A stretch of 41,892 bases of DNA, taken from positions 1 through 41,892 of the forward strand of contig CAYMFU010000043.1 of the NCBI GenBank assembly GCA_964389805.1. Direction: 5' to 3'. Below, piece by piece: positions 17,717-26,926 of the stretch. This DNA comes from JAGTVG01 sp964389805 (GTDB lineage: Bacteria; Bacteroidota; Bacteroidia; Cytophagales; Cyclobacteriaceae). A model generated the notes under the pieces. It made no database searches and was not told the DNA's origin. It saw only the letters and a program-made list of their open reading frames with translations. Both the position numbers and the translations under genes were made by a program. Position 1 is the stretch's first letter. Every line of letters starts with the position of its first letter.

Positions 17717-18507
17717 TGATGGATAAATTACAGAAAGGAATTTGTCGATTAAGCATAGTGCCCGTAAGAAAAGAACCTGCAGATGGAAGTGAATTGGTAA
17801 CACAATTATTGTTTGGCGATCACTATACAGTTCTTTCTGAAACACCCGATAAAATCTGGATTCATGTAAAAATATACTTTGATGAATACGAGGGATGGAT
17901 TGATTGCAAACAACATAAACCCATAAGTGAAGAATATTTTCATGATATGATCAACAATGAATTTAAGATATCGACTGAATTAACCACTTCCATATTGTAC
18001 AAAAAAAAGCCCTTACAAATTGTAATGGGTAGCATTCTTCCGATAGCACATACAGAATTATTTGATTTTGACGAACAATTTGCTTTCAATGGAGAAGCAA
18101 AAAACCTGGGCCAGAAAAGGGATTTTGACTTTGTCCGATCCATAGCATCGAAATATTTGAATACTCCATACCTTTGGGGTGGTAAAACACCATTTGGGAT
18201 TGATTGTTCCGGGTTTGTGCAAATGGTATTTAAGATTGCCGGATACAAACTAAAAAGAGATACGGCGGAACAGGTACGTCAGGGTCAAATTATAAAGGAA
18301 TTCAGTAAAGCCATGCCGGGCGATCTGGCCTTTTTCTCAAACTCAAAAGGGAGGATCGGCCATGTTGGAATAATTTTTGAAGACAGGAAGATAATTCATG
18401 CACATGGACAGGTGCGAATAGATAAAATTACTGAAGAAGGAATAATTAATATAAAAAACAATATTAAAACTCATAAGTTAGAGTTTATAAAAAGAATTCT
18501 GAGATAA
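17716..18507 (+). CDS. NlpC/P60 (C40) peptidase with N-terminal SH3-like domains
   Basis: The 263-residue protein has bacterial SH3-like segments (1-120, with VPVRKEPADGSE and WIDCKQHK) followed by a C40 catalytic domain. PFGIDCSGFVQM gives the nucleophile C164, GRIGHVGIIF the His H216, and IIHAHGQVRID the third polar residue, near H228. Such enzymes cleave gamma-D-Glu-diamino acid bonds in peptidoglycan peptides. There is no obvious signal peptide, which fits a role on cytoplasmic muropeptides or export by another route. It overlaps smpB at its start and the HNH gene at its end, both through TAATG. A second ATG at 17719 is equally possible. Confidence 0.9.
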   Translation: MMDKLQKGICRLSIVPVRKEPADGSELVTQLLFGDHYTVLSETPDKIWIHVKIYFDEYEGWIDCKQHKPISEEYFHDMINNEFKISTELTTSILYKKKPLQIVMGSILPIAHTELFDFDEQFAFNGEAKNLGQKRDFDFVRSIASKYLNTPYLWGGKTPFGIDCSGFVQMVFKIAGYKLKRDTAEQVRQGQIIKEFSKAMPGDLAFFSNSKGRIGHVGIIFEDRKIIHAHGQVRIDKITEEGIINIKNNIKTHKLEFIKRILR

Positions 18508-19016
18508 TGAATAGGAGAGTATTGGTGCTGAATCAGGATTATAATCCAATATCAATATGCACGATACAACGTGCATTTTTATTGGTATATTTTGAAAAAG
18601 CTGAATTAATTTCAAGAATCAACGGCAGCTTATTGCGAACCGTCACTCGTTCTTTCCCTATGCCAGCTGTCATCAAACTCAGGAATTATGTGAATATACC
18701 TTATAAAGGAGTGGTGCTCACCAGGCAAAATGTATTTAAAAGAGATAGCTTTGAATGTCAGTATTGCGGTACGAACAAAGATCTGACGCTTGACCATGTA
18801 GTCCCGAAAGCAAAAGGAGGGAAGAGCACCTGGATGAACCTTATTACGGCTTGCAAAAGATGTAATACCAGGAAAGGAGATTATACACCCGAGGAAATAG
18901 GACTATCCTTACGGAACTCGCCATACAGACCCAATTATATATTATTTTTAAGAGATTTTTCCGGATATGCACATGACGAGTGGATACCCTATCTAAAAAC
19001 CGGTACCAATAATTGA
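18507..19016 (+). CDS. HNH endonuclease family protein
   Basis: The 169-residue protein contains a zinc-ribbon HNH module: FECQYCG (C84, C87), LTLDHVVPKAKGG (H97), WMNLITACKRCNTRKGD (N111, C116, C119, N120). The N-terminal 75 residues, VLVLNQDYNPISICTIQRAF onward, match a widely distributed type of HNH protein found as a chromosomal gene in many bacteria. It is probably a nuclease acting on DNA, though the target is unknown. Its ATG overlaps the stop of the NlpC/P60 gene, suggesting coupled translation. I see no sign of a restriction system or phage around it. Confidence 0.9.
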   Translation: MNRRVLVLNQDYNPISICTIQRAFLLVYFEKAELISRINGSLLRTVTRSFPMPAVIKLRNYVNIPYKGVVLTRQNVFKRDSFECQYCGTNKDLTLDHVVPKAKGGKSTWMNLITACKRCNTRKGDYTPEEIGLSLRNSPYRPNYILFLRDFSGYAHDEWIPYLKTGTNN

Positions 19017-19115
19017 TTCCAATTTGAAATTATTTATCTCACATTTAGCTAAGTAAAACAACATTTTTTATAAATTGGCAGGATTATGAATTAAATACAG
19101 GGTTTTTCCCTTGCT

Positions 19116-20312
19116 ATGATACTAAAAACTCGACTACAATTATCGTCTCTAATGTTTCTTCAGTATTTTATTTGGGGGACCTGGTATGTTACGCTAAATA
19201 CATATCTAGGAGAAACACTCAACTTTACCGGTACTCAAATTGGCTTATCATATGGAACCTTTGCCATTGCAGCTATGATATCTCCCTTTTTTGTGGGACT
19301 GGTAGCTGACAAGTTTTTTTCAACTGAGAAAGTACTCGGCACCTTACATATTCTGGGTGCGATACTTCTGGTTGTTACAGCACAAGCTAAAACCTTCGCT
19401 ATTTTTTATCCAAGTTTATTAATTTATACCCTATGTTATACACCCACAATGGCATTGTCAAACTCAATATCCTTTCATAAAATGGATAATCCGGCCCAGG
19501 AGTTTCCAAGTATCCGGGTATTGGGAACAATAGGTTGGATTGTGGCCAATAATATTATAGGGTATCTCGGTTATGGCTCTTCAGTTAACCAATTATATGT
19601 TGGTGCCATTGCGTCTCTGTTGCTTGGTTTATATTGTTTCAGCCTTCCTCATGTACCGCCTAAAAAGGAAATCCATGCCAGCTTTAAAGAGATCATTGGT
19701 CTGGATGCTTTAAGTTTATTAAGAAAACCAGCCTTCCTGATCATCATTTTTGCATCTGTATTGACGTGTATACCTTTATCTTTTTATTATGGATTTACAG
19801 CTTCGTTTTTATCTGACATTGGCATGAATTATATCGCCAATAAAATAAGTATGGGTCAGGTAGCTGAAATCCTATTTCTATTGATACTGCCATTTTTCCT
19901 AAAGAAGTATGGCGTTAAAAAAGTGTTTATAATTGGAATGTCGGCCTGGCTTATCAGGTATTTATTCTTTTCGTATGGAGATAATGATTCCCTGGTATGG
20001 ATGATTTATGTGGGGATTTTATTACATGGATTATGTTATGATTTCTTCTTTGTCGCTGGGCAGATATACGTAGATAATGAAGCTCCTTCATATTTGAAAA
20101 GCTCAGCACAGGGAATGATCACCTTTGCTACCTACGGTTTGGGCATGTTTATAGGAACATGGTTTGCGGGTCAGACAGTAGATTTTTATACAATGGACGG
20201 AATAAAAAACTGGCCAGATATCTGGATTGTGCCAGCTGTAATTGCTGCTATCGTTCTCGCCTTGTTTATTTTCGTATTTAAGGAGAGGAAACACAAAAAT
20301 ACATTTAAGTGA
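19116..20312 (+). CDS. MFS transporter of the NupG nucleoside:H+ symporter family
   Basis: The 398-residue protein has about twelve hydrophobic segments. Its N-terminus, LSSLMFLQYFIWGTWYVTLN, is typical of the NupG/nucleoside symporter branch, and it carries the loop FVGLVADKFF and the segment SIRVLGTIGWIVAN. NupG relatives import nucleosides, but many Bacteroidota members lie in sugar gene clusters and may carry other small sugars. The next gene on the opposite strand is a Gfo/Idh oxidoreductase, which makes a sugar substrate reasonable. It is an inner-membrane protein. No promoter stands out in the 99 bases upstream. Confidence 0.87.
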   Translation: MILKTRLQLSSLMFLQYFIWGTWYVTLNTYLGETLNFTGTQIGLSYGTFAIAAMISPFFVGLVADKFFSTEKVLGTLHILGAILLVVTAQAKTFAIFYPSLLIYTLCYTPTMALSNSISFHKMDNPAQEFPSIRVLGTIGWIVANNIIGYLGYGSSVNQLYVGAIASLLLGLYCFSLPHVPPKKEIHASFKEIIGLDALSLLRKPAFLIIIFASVLTCIPLSFYYGFTASFLSDIGMNYIANKISMGQVAEILFLLILPFFLKKYGVKKVFIIGMSAWLIRYLFFSYGDNDSLVWMIYVGILLHGLCYDFFFVAGQIYVDNEAPSYLKSSAQGMITFATYGLGMFIGTWFAGQTVDFYTMDGIKNWPDIWIVPAVIAAIVLALFIFVFKERKHKNTFK

Positions 20313-20418
20313 TATTTATAAATGTATTGAAAGACCACTCCCCACAACATTTCATTCTAGTCAAAATGGATCAAATGTAATCATGATGAGAGGCCCGAGA
20401 TGAGGGAAATAATATTAT

Positions 20419-21615
20419 CTATATTTCCCTCTGAATTATTCCTCCACTTTCTTTATCCTTTAAAATCAGTTTCTTGGAGCCATCAGGTAAGATTTCCTCT
20501 TTGATCAAATAATATTTATCATCGTAATCAACCATTTTGGGTCCTTTTTTTATTTCCTCACTGCCTCTCCATATCTCCAACTCAATGGGTTCCCATTTTT
20601 TTGATTTTGAGGATTTATAACAAGCATCGATAATCGCATTGACTACATAGCCATCATAGAAATCTTCCATTGGTTTGCGACCTTCATCAATTGCATTAAA
20701 CATGTCAGTGAACATGAAATCATATCCCAGGGCATTTACTTCATCGCCAACCGGGAATAACCATCCGGTCTCGGATTCCGCCTTTTCAGCTACATAATCG
20801 CCTTCACCTACTGCTGTGAAGACTTCCAAACCTGTCCTTAAAAAATGATTGAGGAACATAGTGCCTTCAACACCCATTACTTCATCCCTGAGGTCCATTC
20901 CGCCCCTGAAACACCAACTTACTTCAAATTGTCCGATTGCCCCTGAAGCATATTTTACGAGGGCAATAGCATGATCTTCTGCCTCAATGGGCTTTACTTG
21001 TGTGTCAGCCCAGCACATTACTTCAAGAGGTCTTACATCTTTACCTATAAAATTCCTGGCAATTTCTATACAATGGCATCCGAGATCAATAATGGCTCCA
21101 CCACCTGAAAATTCTGGATTCCAAAACCAATCACTATGTGGCCCTGGATGAGTCTCGCGTGAACGTACCCATAAAATATCTCCTAAGGCCCCGTTTTTCA
21201 CAAATTCAAGGGATTTTAAGGTTTTCGGGGTATAGCAAAGGTCTTCAAGGTATCCATGAAATACTCCGTGTTTTTCAACCAATTCCAGCATTTCCTTTGA
21301 TTCCTTGGCATTTCTTCCTAAGGGTTTGGTTACCAATACTGCTTTTCCGGCTTCAGCAGAAAGTCGAACCGCTTCAAGGTGTAGGTGATTTGGAAGAGCG
21401 ATTACAACCGTGTCTATATCAGGATCATTGATCGCATCCTGCATATTGGTGGTCCATTTTGGAATATTCCACCGGTCAGCAATTTTTTTTGCAGAACTTT
21501 CACTTCTTGAATATATTACTAGAACCCGGTCTTGCCTGCGTTGTCCATGAAGGGTATGTGTATAAAAATCACCGATGAACCCTCCACCAAGCATTGCTAT
21601 TTTTTTGGTTTTCAT
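20419..21615 (-). CDS. Gfo/Idh/MocA family oxidoreductase
   Basis: The 398-residue protein has an N-terminal Rossmann fold (KIAMLGGGFIGDFYTHTLHG) and a C-terminal Gfo/Idh domain with GGGAIIDLGCHCIEIARNFIG, which carries the expected Asp and His. The usual EKP motif reads TKP (VLVTKPLGRN, near residue 97), keeping the catalytic Lys but not the Glu. A C-terminal extension of about 35 residues is rich in Lys, Asp and Glu. No export signal is seen. It converges on the NupG-type gene and is divergent from the Tat aldo/keto reductase with about 290 bases between. It probably oxidises a sugar or sugar derivative; the substrate is unknown. Confidence 0.85.
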   Translation of the reverse strand: MKTKKIAMLGGGFIGDFYTHTLHGQRRQDRVLVIYSRSESSAKKIADRWNIPKWTTNMQDAINDPDIDTVVIALPNHLHLEAVRLSAEAGKAVLVTKPLGRNAKESKEMLELVEKHGVFHGYLEDLCYTPKTLKSLEFVKNGALGDILWVRSRETHPGPHSDWFWNPEFSGGGAIIDLGCHCIEIARNFIGKDVRPLEVMCWADTQVKPIEAEDHAIALVKYASGAIGQFEVSWCFRGGMDLRDEVMGVEGTMFLNHFLRTGLEVFTAVGEGDYVAEKAESETGWLFPVGDEVNALGYDFMFTDMFNAIDEGRKPMEDFYDGYVVNAIIDACYKSSKSKKWEPIELEIWRGSEEIKKGPKMVDYDDKYYLIKEEILPDGSKKLILKDKESGGIIQREI

Positions 21616-21909
21616 ATGAGATAGGATTTAGTATAAAAATCTGTTATTTCAGTAAAATTTGAATATAAATAAAGATATATAATATTCCTTTTTTAACCGT
21701 GAATTTGTCCAGGTTATTGCAACCCATAAGTGTATAAAAGTGTAATTCCAAAAACTTACCTGGAATCGATTTATGAATTCCGGTAGCGTTTGGAATAGTT
21801 TAATATTATTCTTTAAAATGATTAATTTAGTCCTTACGTTCAATTGTACTGAATAATAATTTTAACACATATCTCATTCTAAATGAAAAAAATAAAGGAA
21901 TCAAAAACT
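21616..21909. other. Divergent intergenic region
   Basis: About 290 AT-rich bases separate the Gfo/Idh and aldo/keto reductase starts. I see no complete TTTG/TAnnTTTG promoter on either strand, no strong hairpin and no credible small gene; the one frame of about 64 codons on the minus strand looks like chance. AAAGGA at 21894-21899 is a plausible ribosome binding site for the ATG at 21910. Confidence 0.4.
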
Positions 21910-23070
21910 ATGAACAGGCGACAATTCATCTGGAAGACCTCCATAGGCACAATAGCGCTTCCATCTTTAGCGGTCAGTTCCCAAGCTATAACCCACGAAA
22001 CAAAAAGTGCCCTTATCCCTCACTGGAGAAATAAACAACCGGACATGTCCTATCGTATGTTGGGACGGACCGGCTATATGGTCTCTGAGGTTGTTTGCGG
22101 TGGAGATCCTGTTTCACCAACAAGCTATACTCAGGTTGAGTTAGCTTTGGAAATGGGGCTGAATTATCTGGATACTGCTCCGGCATATGGGAGGGGAAAT
22201 TCTGAGAAGGGATATGGTGAAATTCTCAAATCTTCATCCAAACGCGAAAAAGTGTTTGTAAATACGAAAATAAGTGGATTTACGTCTATAAGAAACAGGA
22301 TGTATAGAGAGATTTTTGATAGTTTACCATCGGGGAAACAGGAAAACATTATCAAAAAGACCTGGCAAATGCGAAGCGATAGAGGAGTTGATAAACCCGG
22401 ATATTTTTATATTTATTGGCCAGGACAAGAACGGTCAATGGATCCTTCATATTTAAGTAATGCTATGATGAGTGATTATGGGCATAAGGTTGATGGGAGC
22501 AAAGAATTTAAGGAGTTTATTTTTAGTTCCATTGAAGGGAGTTTACAAAGAACAAAAATTGATTATTTTGATCTTGCAATGTGCCCACATGGCGCAAATT
22601 GTCCCGAAGAGGTTAATATACCTGAAATCTATGAAGCTTTTAATGAATTAAAAAAGCAAGGCAAGGTCAGATATTTGGGCGTTTCAAGTCATAATGATCC
22701 TGCGGGAGTATTAAATGCAGCTGTGGATACTGGAAAGTATGATGTAGCTATGGTAGCCTACAATTTTCTTAATGATGGATTTTTGGATGCTGCCATTCGA
22801 AAAGCGCATGATGCTAAAGTTGGGGTGATAGGAATGAAAGTGGCAATGAGTGTTGCGACGCAGCATGAGCAATTGAAACCATTGCCTCACTGGCGTGAAG
22901 AGAAACTGAACAAAATAGTTCCTGGCGATATGAAGGCTCCGCTTAAAGCATATTTATGGGCATTACAGAATCCAAGGATATCGGCAGTTATTTCAAATCT
23001 TTGGGATGAGAATTATGTGAAGGAAAACTTATCCATAGTAGGAAAGAAAATAGAATTGCAAAGAGGGTAA
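21910..23070 (+). CDS. Aldo/keto reductase with twin-arginine signal
   Basis: From ATG 21910 the protein has 386 residues. It begins MNRRQFIWKTS, a Tat-like signal followed by a hydrophobic stretch to VSSQA. The AKR catalytic tetrad is present: D88 and Y93 in LDTAPAYG, K120 in VFVNTKISG, and H227 in MCPHGANC. Between the Lys and His strands there is an extra stretch of roughly 70 residues (about 125-195) compared with a minimal AKR. An upstream ATG at 21883 adds nine residues, but the ribosome-binding-like AAAGGA sits inside that extension and favours the later start. It probably acts in the periplasm on a carbonyl or sugar substrate. It is divergent from the Gfo/Idh gene. Confidence 0.82.
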   Translation: MNRRQFIWKTSIGTIALPSLAVSSQAITHETKSALIPHWRNKQPDMSYRMLGRTGYMVSEVVCGGDPVSPTSYTQVELALEMGLNYLDTAPAYGRGNSEKGYGEILKSSSKREKVFVNTKISGFTSIRNRMYREIFDSLPSGKQENIIKKTWQMRSDRGVDKPGYFYIYWPGQERSMDPSYLSNAMMSDYGHKVDGSKEFKEFIFSSIEGSLQRTKIDYFDLAMCPHGANCPEEVNIPEIYEAFNELKKQGKVRYLGVSSHNDPAGVLNAAVDTGKYDVAMVAYNFLNDGFLDAAIRKAHDAKVGVIGMKVAMSVATQHEQLKPLPHWREEKLNKIVPGDMKAPLKAYLWALQNPRISAVISNLWDENYVKENLSIVGKKIELQRG

Positions 23071-23173
23071 TTGATCATAAATTTAAATCACCCCCTAATC
23101 CTTTCTTGTAAAATCCTCCAGACAAGGATTGCTTTAACAACACTATTGCAGTATTAATATCTGTTCAGTTGAT

Positions 23174-25111
23174 TTAGTAATTCCACCTGACAAAGGCTTC
23201 CATTGCTTCATATTCCGCCATTCCCAATAAGTTATATATTCTGGCCGTTTCCCGATTCCTGTCTTGCGCCCTTTCCCAGAATTCTCTTGCGTCAGTTCCG
23301 GGGAATAACGCGCTGTCTTTTTGAGATTGATGTTTGAAGATCGCCTTTGTTTTTTTCTGAAGTTCATCAGGACTTAATGGAACACACATTTCAACTTTAT
23401 CGATCTCCCATTCCTGCCAGGCACCTCTGTATAACCATAGCCAGCAATCTTTCATCCATTGCTCAGTTTCCTTTAATTCTGCCAGTGCCAGAAAAACCGA
23501 TTCAAGACAAACCCTGTGTGTCCCATGTGGATCTGATAGATCACCGGCAGCATAAATTTGATGCGGTTTCACCTTTTTTATTAATTCTTTTGTGATCTCA
23601 ATATCTTCCCTGCCTACAGGATCTTTTTTAACTTTTCCTGTTTCATAAAAAGGTAAATTAAGAAAATGGATTTGTTCCTCTGGTATACCAACAAATTTGC
23701 ATCCTGCCCAAGCTTCAGCCTGCCGTATTAAGCCTTTAATATCTTTTACTTCATCAGAATCGACTTGTCCGGGTTCTTTATTGGTCAGGAATTCTGAAAC
23801 CTTATCAAATAAATTGGATGCCAGTTCCTTATTCCCTCCAAAAGCTTGTGCATATTCATTTACGAAGTATGCAAACCGCAATGTGTCATCATCAAAAACA
23901 GCAATATTGCCGGATGTTTGGTAAGCTACATGTACTTCATGTCCCTGGTCTACAAGCCTGATAAATGTCCCACCCATGGAAATCACATCATCATCCGGAT
24001 GAGGAGAGAATAGTATAATCCGCTTAGGGAAAGGTTCTGCCCTTTCCGGCCGGTTGGAATCATCAGCATTAGGTTTTCCTCCAGGCCAACCCGTAATGGT
24101 ACGTTGAAGGTCATTGAAAACTTTTATGTTGATTGAATATGCATCAGGACCCTTTTCTGCAATCAGGTCACTCATCCCGTTGTCATTATAATCTCTATCC
24201 ATCAACTTCAGGATGGGTTTATTTACTTTCTGGCAAAGCCATACCACTCCTTTCCGTATCAATTGATCATCCCATTCGCAGGAACCCACCAACCATGGAG
24301 TTTTCACTCGGATAAGATCTGCAGCAGCGCCTTCATCTGCGATAATTTTAGTATTCCCGTGCTTTTGAAGATAGCTTGCCGGAACATGATCAGTAATATT
24401 TCCTTCAACCGCTTTTTGAATGATGGCAGATTTGCCTTCACCCCAGGCAAGTAGAAATATAGTTTTTGCACTAAAAATAGTGCCAATTCCCATAGTAATT
24501 GCTCTTTTGGGCACATTATCCTCTCCGAAGAAGTCACTTGCGGCGTCAACCCGGGTAACATGATCAAGCGTAATCAACCTGGTCCTGGAATCTATAGGTG
24601 AACCTGGTTCGTTGAATCCAATATGTCCGGTTTTCCCTATTCCAAGTAACTGTATATCTATTCCTCCCGCATCTATGATTTTCTGCTCATACATATCACA
24701 GTATTCATGGATTTTTTCGACAGGAATAGAGCCATCCGGGATGTTTATATTTTCTTTAGGTATATCAATATGGTCGAAGAAATTTTCATTCATAAACCTT
24801 ACATAGCTTTGAAGCTTAGTTTTTGGCATAGGGTAATATTCATCAAGGTTGAAGGTGATCACGTTCTTAAAACTTAAGCCTTCTTCTTCATGCAGACGAA
24901 TAAGCTCCTCATATATAAATACAGGAGTAGAGCCCGTTGGAAGGCCTAATACACATTTGCCGTTTTTTGAATTTATGATTTTGGCTATAGCATTAGCCAC
25001 ATCTTTCGAGGCAGATATTGCATCCTCAAAGATCAAGGTTGGTATCTTTTCGTATCTAACTAAATGCTTGTCTAGCGATTTGTACTGTTTTTTAAGAGAT
25101 TTTTTAACCAT
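23174..25111 (-). CDS. Fusion of glucosamine-6-phosphate deaminase-like and PIG-L deacetylase-like domains
   Basis: From ATG 25111 the protein has 645 residues. The NagB-like half (about 20-280) keeps LGLPTGSTP, FNLDEYYP (the enolisation Asp), GIGKTGHIGFNEPGSP and VPASYLQKH. In E. coli NagB the position before GH is the catalytic Asp141; here it is Thr. After a linker, a PIG-L/LmbE domain starts at IILFSPHPDDDVISMGG, the zinc-binding HPDD motif, with DPHGTHR further on. This architecture is known in Bacteroidota and may combine removal of N-acyl groups with amino-sugar isomerisation. An upstream ATG at 25135 is unlikely, since a -7-like TATTTTTG (minus strand, 25133-25140) covers it. Amino-sugar catabolism is the likely setting. 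Confidence 0.88.
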   Translation of the reverse strand: MVKKSLKKQYKSLDKHLVRYEKIPTLIFEDAISASKDVANAIAKIINSKNGKCVLGLPTGSTPVFIYEELIRLHEEEGLSFKNVITFNLDEYYPMPKTKLQSYVRFMNENFFDHIDIPKENINIPDGSIPVEKIHEYCDMYEQKIIDAGGIDIQLLGIGKTGHIGFNEPGSPIDSRTRLITLDHVTRVDAASDFFGEDNVPKRAITMGIGTIFSAKTIFLLAWGEGKSAIIQKAVEGNITDHVPASYLQKHGNTKIIADEGAAADLIRVKTPWLVGSCEWDDQLIRKGVVWLCQKVNKPILKLMDRDYNDNGMSDLIAEKGPDAYSINIKVFNDLQRTITGWPGGKPNADDSNRPERAEPFPKRIILFSPHPDDDVISMGGTFIRLVDQGHEVHVAYQTSGNIAVFDDDTLRFAYFVNEYAQAFGGNKELASNLFDKVSEFLTNKEPGQVDSDEVKDIKGLIRQAEAWAGCKFVGIPEEQIHFLNLPFYETGKVKKDPVGREDIEITKELIKKVKPHQIYAAGDLSDPHGTHRVCLESVFLALAELKETEQWMKDCWLWLYRGAWQEWEIDKVEMCVPLSPDELQKKTKAIFKHQSQKDSALFPGTDAREFWERAQDRNRETARIYNLLGMAEYEAMEAFVRWNY

Positions 25112-25229
25112 GGAATTACATTGTTTAGAAAGCAAAAATAAAAATTATACAGAACAATTTATCATAGATCAGTTTTTAAAGAGCCTTGATGTTAAACTTT
25201 ACTATGATAAATGAATAAAACGGCAATTT

Positions 25230-26081
25230 TTAATCCAGATAGCCCATTTTCCCTGATTCATAGTCCTTAATTGCATCGATTACTTCATCTTTTGAATTCA
25301 GGACGAAGGGGCCATAATGATAAACTGGCTCTTTAATTGGATTCCCGGCTAATATAAGCAACTTGGAGTTAAGTAAAGACTGGACATTTATCTGTGTACC
25401 ATCCTTTTTAAAAACAACAAGTTGTTTGTCTCCTATATCAATATCCCCAACCTTCACATGACCGCTAAGAACATAAAAAATAACATTTTCATCCGCTTTA
25501 AATTCCAGGTCAATATTTGACATTCCTTGCATATTTGCAGTATAGGCTGTTATTCCGGTTACTGAATTAACAGGCCCCGTAATGGTTTTAAAATTTCCCG
25601 AAACGATGTTCAACCGGACTTTTTTATCGGTCGACAGGTAAAAAGGAATGTCATCAACATCATAACCATAATATTTAGGTTCAGTCTTCTTCAATTTCTT
25701 AGGAAGGTTTATCCATAGCTGAATGATTTCAAATTCACCCCCCTTCTTTTGAAATTCAGGTGATGCTTTTTCAGAATGGACAATTCCCTTGCCCGCAGTG
25801 ATCCATTGAATACCTCCGGATTTAATTATGCTTTCATTGCCTAAAGAATCACGATGTTCCACTTCACCGCTAAAAACAAAAGTTACTGGCTCGAATCCGG
25901 TGTGCGGGTGTGCTTCTACATTTAAACCTTTAGCACCAGGATTATACGATTTCGGGCCGGCATGATGAAGTAGTAAAAAGGGATCGACTTGCTTTAACTG
26001 CTTAACAGGTAATGGTTGAGATATCTGGAATTGCCCCATCATTACATTTTCTGAATTAACAACCTTATCTATAGATCTCAT
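25230..26081 (-). CDS. Pirin family protein
   Basis: A bicupin of 283 residues. The four iron ligands of pirins are visible in the N-terminal cupin: H58 and H60 in EAHPHTGFE, and H102 and E104 in GIVHSEKA. The C-terminal cupin ends with VYHYGPFVLNSKDEV, a typical pirin tail. Some bacterial pirins degrade flavonols such as quercetin, while others are regulatory; the role here is unknown. It converges on nothing and shares its strand with the NagB fusion, 94 bases away. Confidence 0.92.
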   Translation of the reverse strand: MRSIDKVVNSENVMMGQFQISQPLPVKQLKQVDPFLLLHHAGPKSYNPGAKGLNVEAHPHTGFEPVTFVFSGEVEHRDSLGNESIIKSGGIQWITAGKGIVHSEKASPEFQKKGGEFEIIQLWINLPKKLKKTEPKYYGYDVDDIPFYLSTDKKVRLNIVSGNFKTITGPVNSVTGITAYTANMQGMSNIDLEFKADENVIFYVLSGHVKVGDIDIGDKQLVVFKKDGTQINVQSLLNSKLLILAGNPIKEPVYHYGPFVLNSKDEVIDAIKDYESGKMGYLD

Positions 26082-26141
26082 GAATGAATCATTAAATTAA
26101 TTGTCTGTAACCTGAATATTATAATACAATTATTAATGATA

Positions 26142-26168
26142 TTGTTTAAACTATTCCGTGTATTTTTG
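26142..26168 (+). promoter_or_regulatory. Probable promoter of the head-GIN lipoprotein gene
   Basis: TATTTTTG at 26161-26168 matches the -7 consensus TAnnTTTG, with TTG at 26142-26144 only 16 bases earlier, slightly short of the usual distance. Transcription would begin near 26175, which rules out the GTG at 26168 as a start and supports the ATG at 26198. Confidence 0.45.
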
Positions 26169-26197
26169 TGTCTGTATGTAAAGCAAAGTACTTGGAA

Positions 26198-26839
26198 ATG
26201 AGAGATATTAAAATGGGAAAGATCAGGATTTTACTTTTTGTAGCTTCAATTCTTCTTATATTGAACCTTACAAATTGTTCATTAGACATACCTGAAACAG
26301 GTAAAAAACTTTATGGAGAGGGGCCTCTCGTAACTCATTATATAGATGCGGATTCCTTTAAAGTATTTCAGCATATTGGGGTAGGGAGCGTATTGATTGA
26401 AACTGGTGACTCTTTGGAGATATTCATCAGGGCTCAGCAAAATCTAATTGATGAAATGGCTTTTGCCTTTGGTAACGATATCTTTGCCTGGGGATTTAAA
26501 GAAGAGGTGAATCTTGTCGAAGCGGATTCAATAATGTTGACCATTAGAATGCCAAATGAAATTGAAGGCATATACGTTAGCGGAGTAGCGAACATCACAC
26601 TGGTTGGAGACGATCAGGAGTCAATTTACGTTGAAATTATAGGACTTGCAGAGTTTGCAGCCTTTGATCTGGAGGTGGATGTATGCGAATTGCACATATC
26701 AGGCAGTGCCAAATGCCGGTTTTTTGTACACGAAGAAATCAAGGGATCAATAACTGGAAGTGGAGAAGTATGGTATAAAGGAAATCCAGAAATTAATGTT
26801 GACTTATACGGCGAAGGAAAGTTCTGGGATGCAAATTAA
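26198..26839 (+). CDS. DUF2807 (head GIN) domain lipoprotein
   Basis: From ATG 26198 the protein has 213 residues. A signal peptide (MGKIRILLFVASILLILNLTNC) ends at a lipobox Cys; the ATG at 26213 would start exactly at this signal. The mature part has the short, regularly repeated beta-turn pattern of the putative auto-transporter adhesin head-GIN domain, with VSGVANITLVGDD, EIIGLAEFAAFDL, HISGSAKCRF and ITGSGEVWYKG at repeat intervals that build a beta helix. Such proteins are common in Bacteroidota envelopes and their role is unresolved. It stands between the divergent pirin gene and the lipid kinase gene. Confidence 0.8.
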   Translation: MRDIKMGKIRILLFVASILLILNLTNCSLDIPETGKKLYGEGPLVTHYIDADSFKVFQHIGVGSVLIETGDSLEIFIRAQQNLIDEMAFAFGNDIFAWGFKEEVNLVEADSIMLTIRMPNEIEGIYVSGVANITLVGDDQESIYVEIIGLAEFAAFDLEVDVCELHISGSAKCRFFVHEEIKGSITGSGEVWYKGNPEINVDLYGEGKFWDAN

Positions 26840-26926
26840 CAAGGAATAGGGTGACTGTGCCATCAATTCTTTCCTTTAAATAACCGTATAAAAAATAATA
26901 TGATTAAATTCCGGCAAAAATAGCTT

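Noticed and set aside
18507..19016. HNH gene as part of a restriction, CRISPR or phage system
   Set aside because: No methyltransferase, Cas, integrase or terminase genes, and no direct repeats with spacers, are nearby; it is coupled to housekeeping genes.
21649..21843. Minus-strand frame of 64 codons in the divergent intergenic region
   Set aside because: The composition is that of AT-rich non-coding DNA with no signal peptide, domain or promoter.
25112..25135. Upstream ATG at 25135 for the NagB fusion
   Set aside because: A TATTTTTG element on the minus strand covers it, so it should not be transcribed; the ATG at 25111 fits better.
26168..26197. GTG-initiated N-terminal extension of the head-GIN protein
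   Set aside because: The GTG overlaps a -7 promoter element, and the extra residues (SVCKAKYLE) do not fit a signal peptide.
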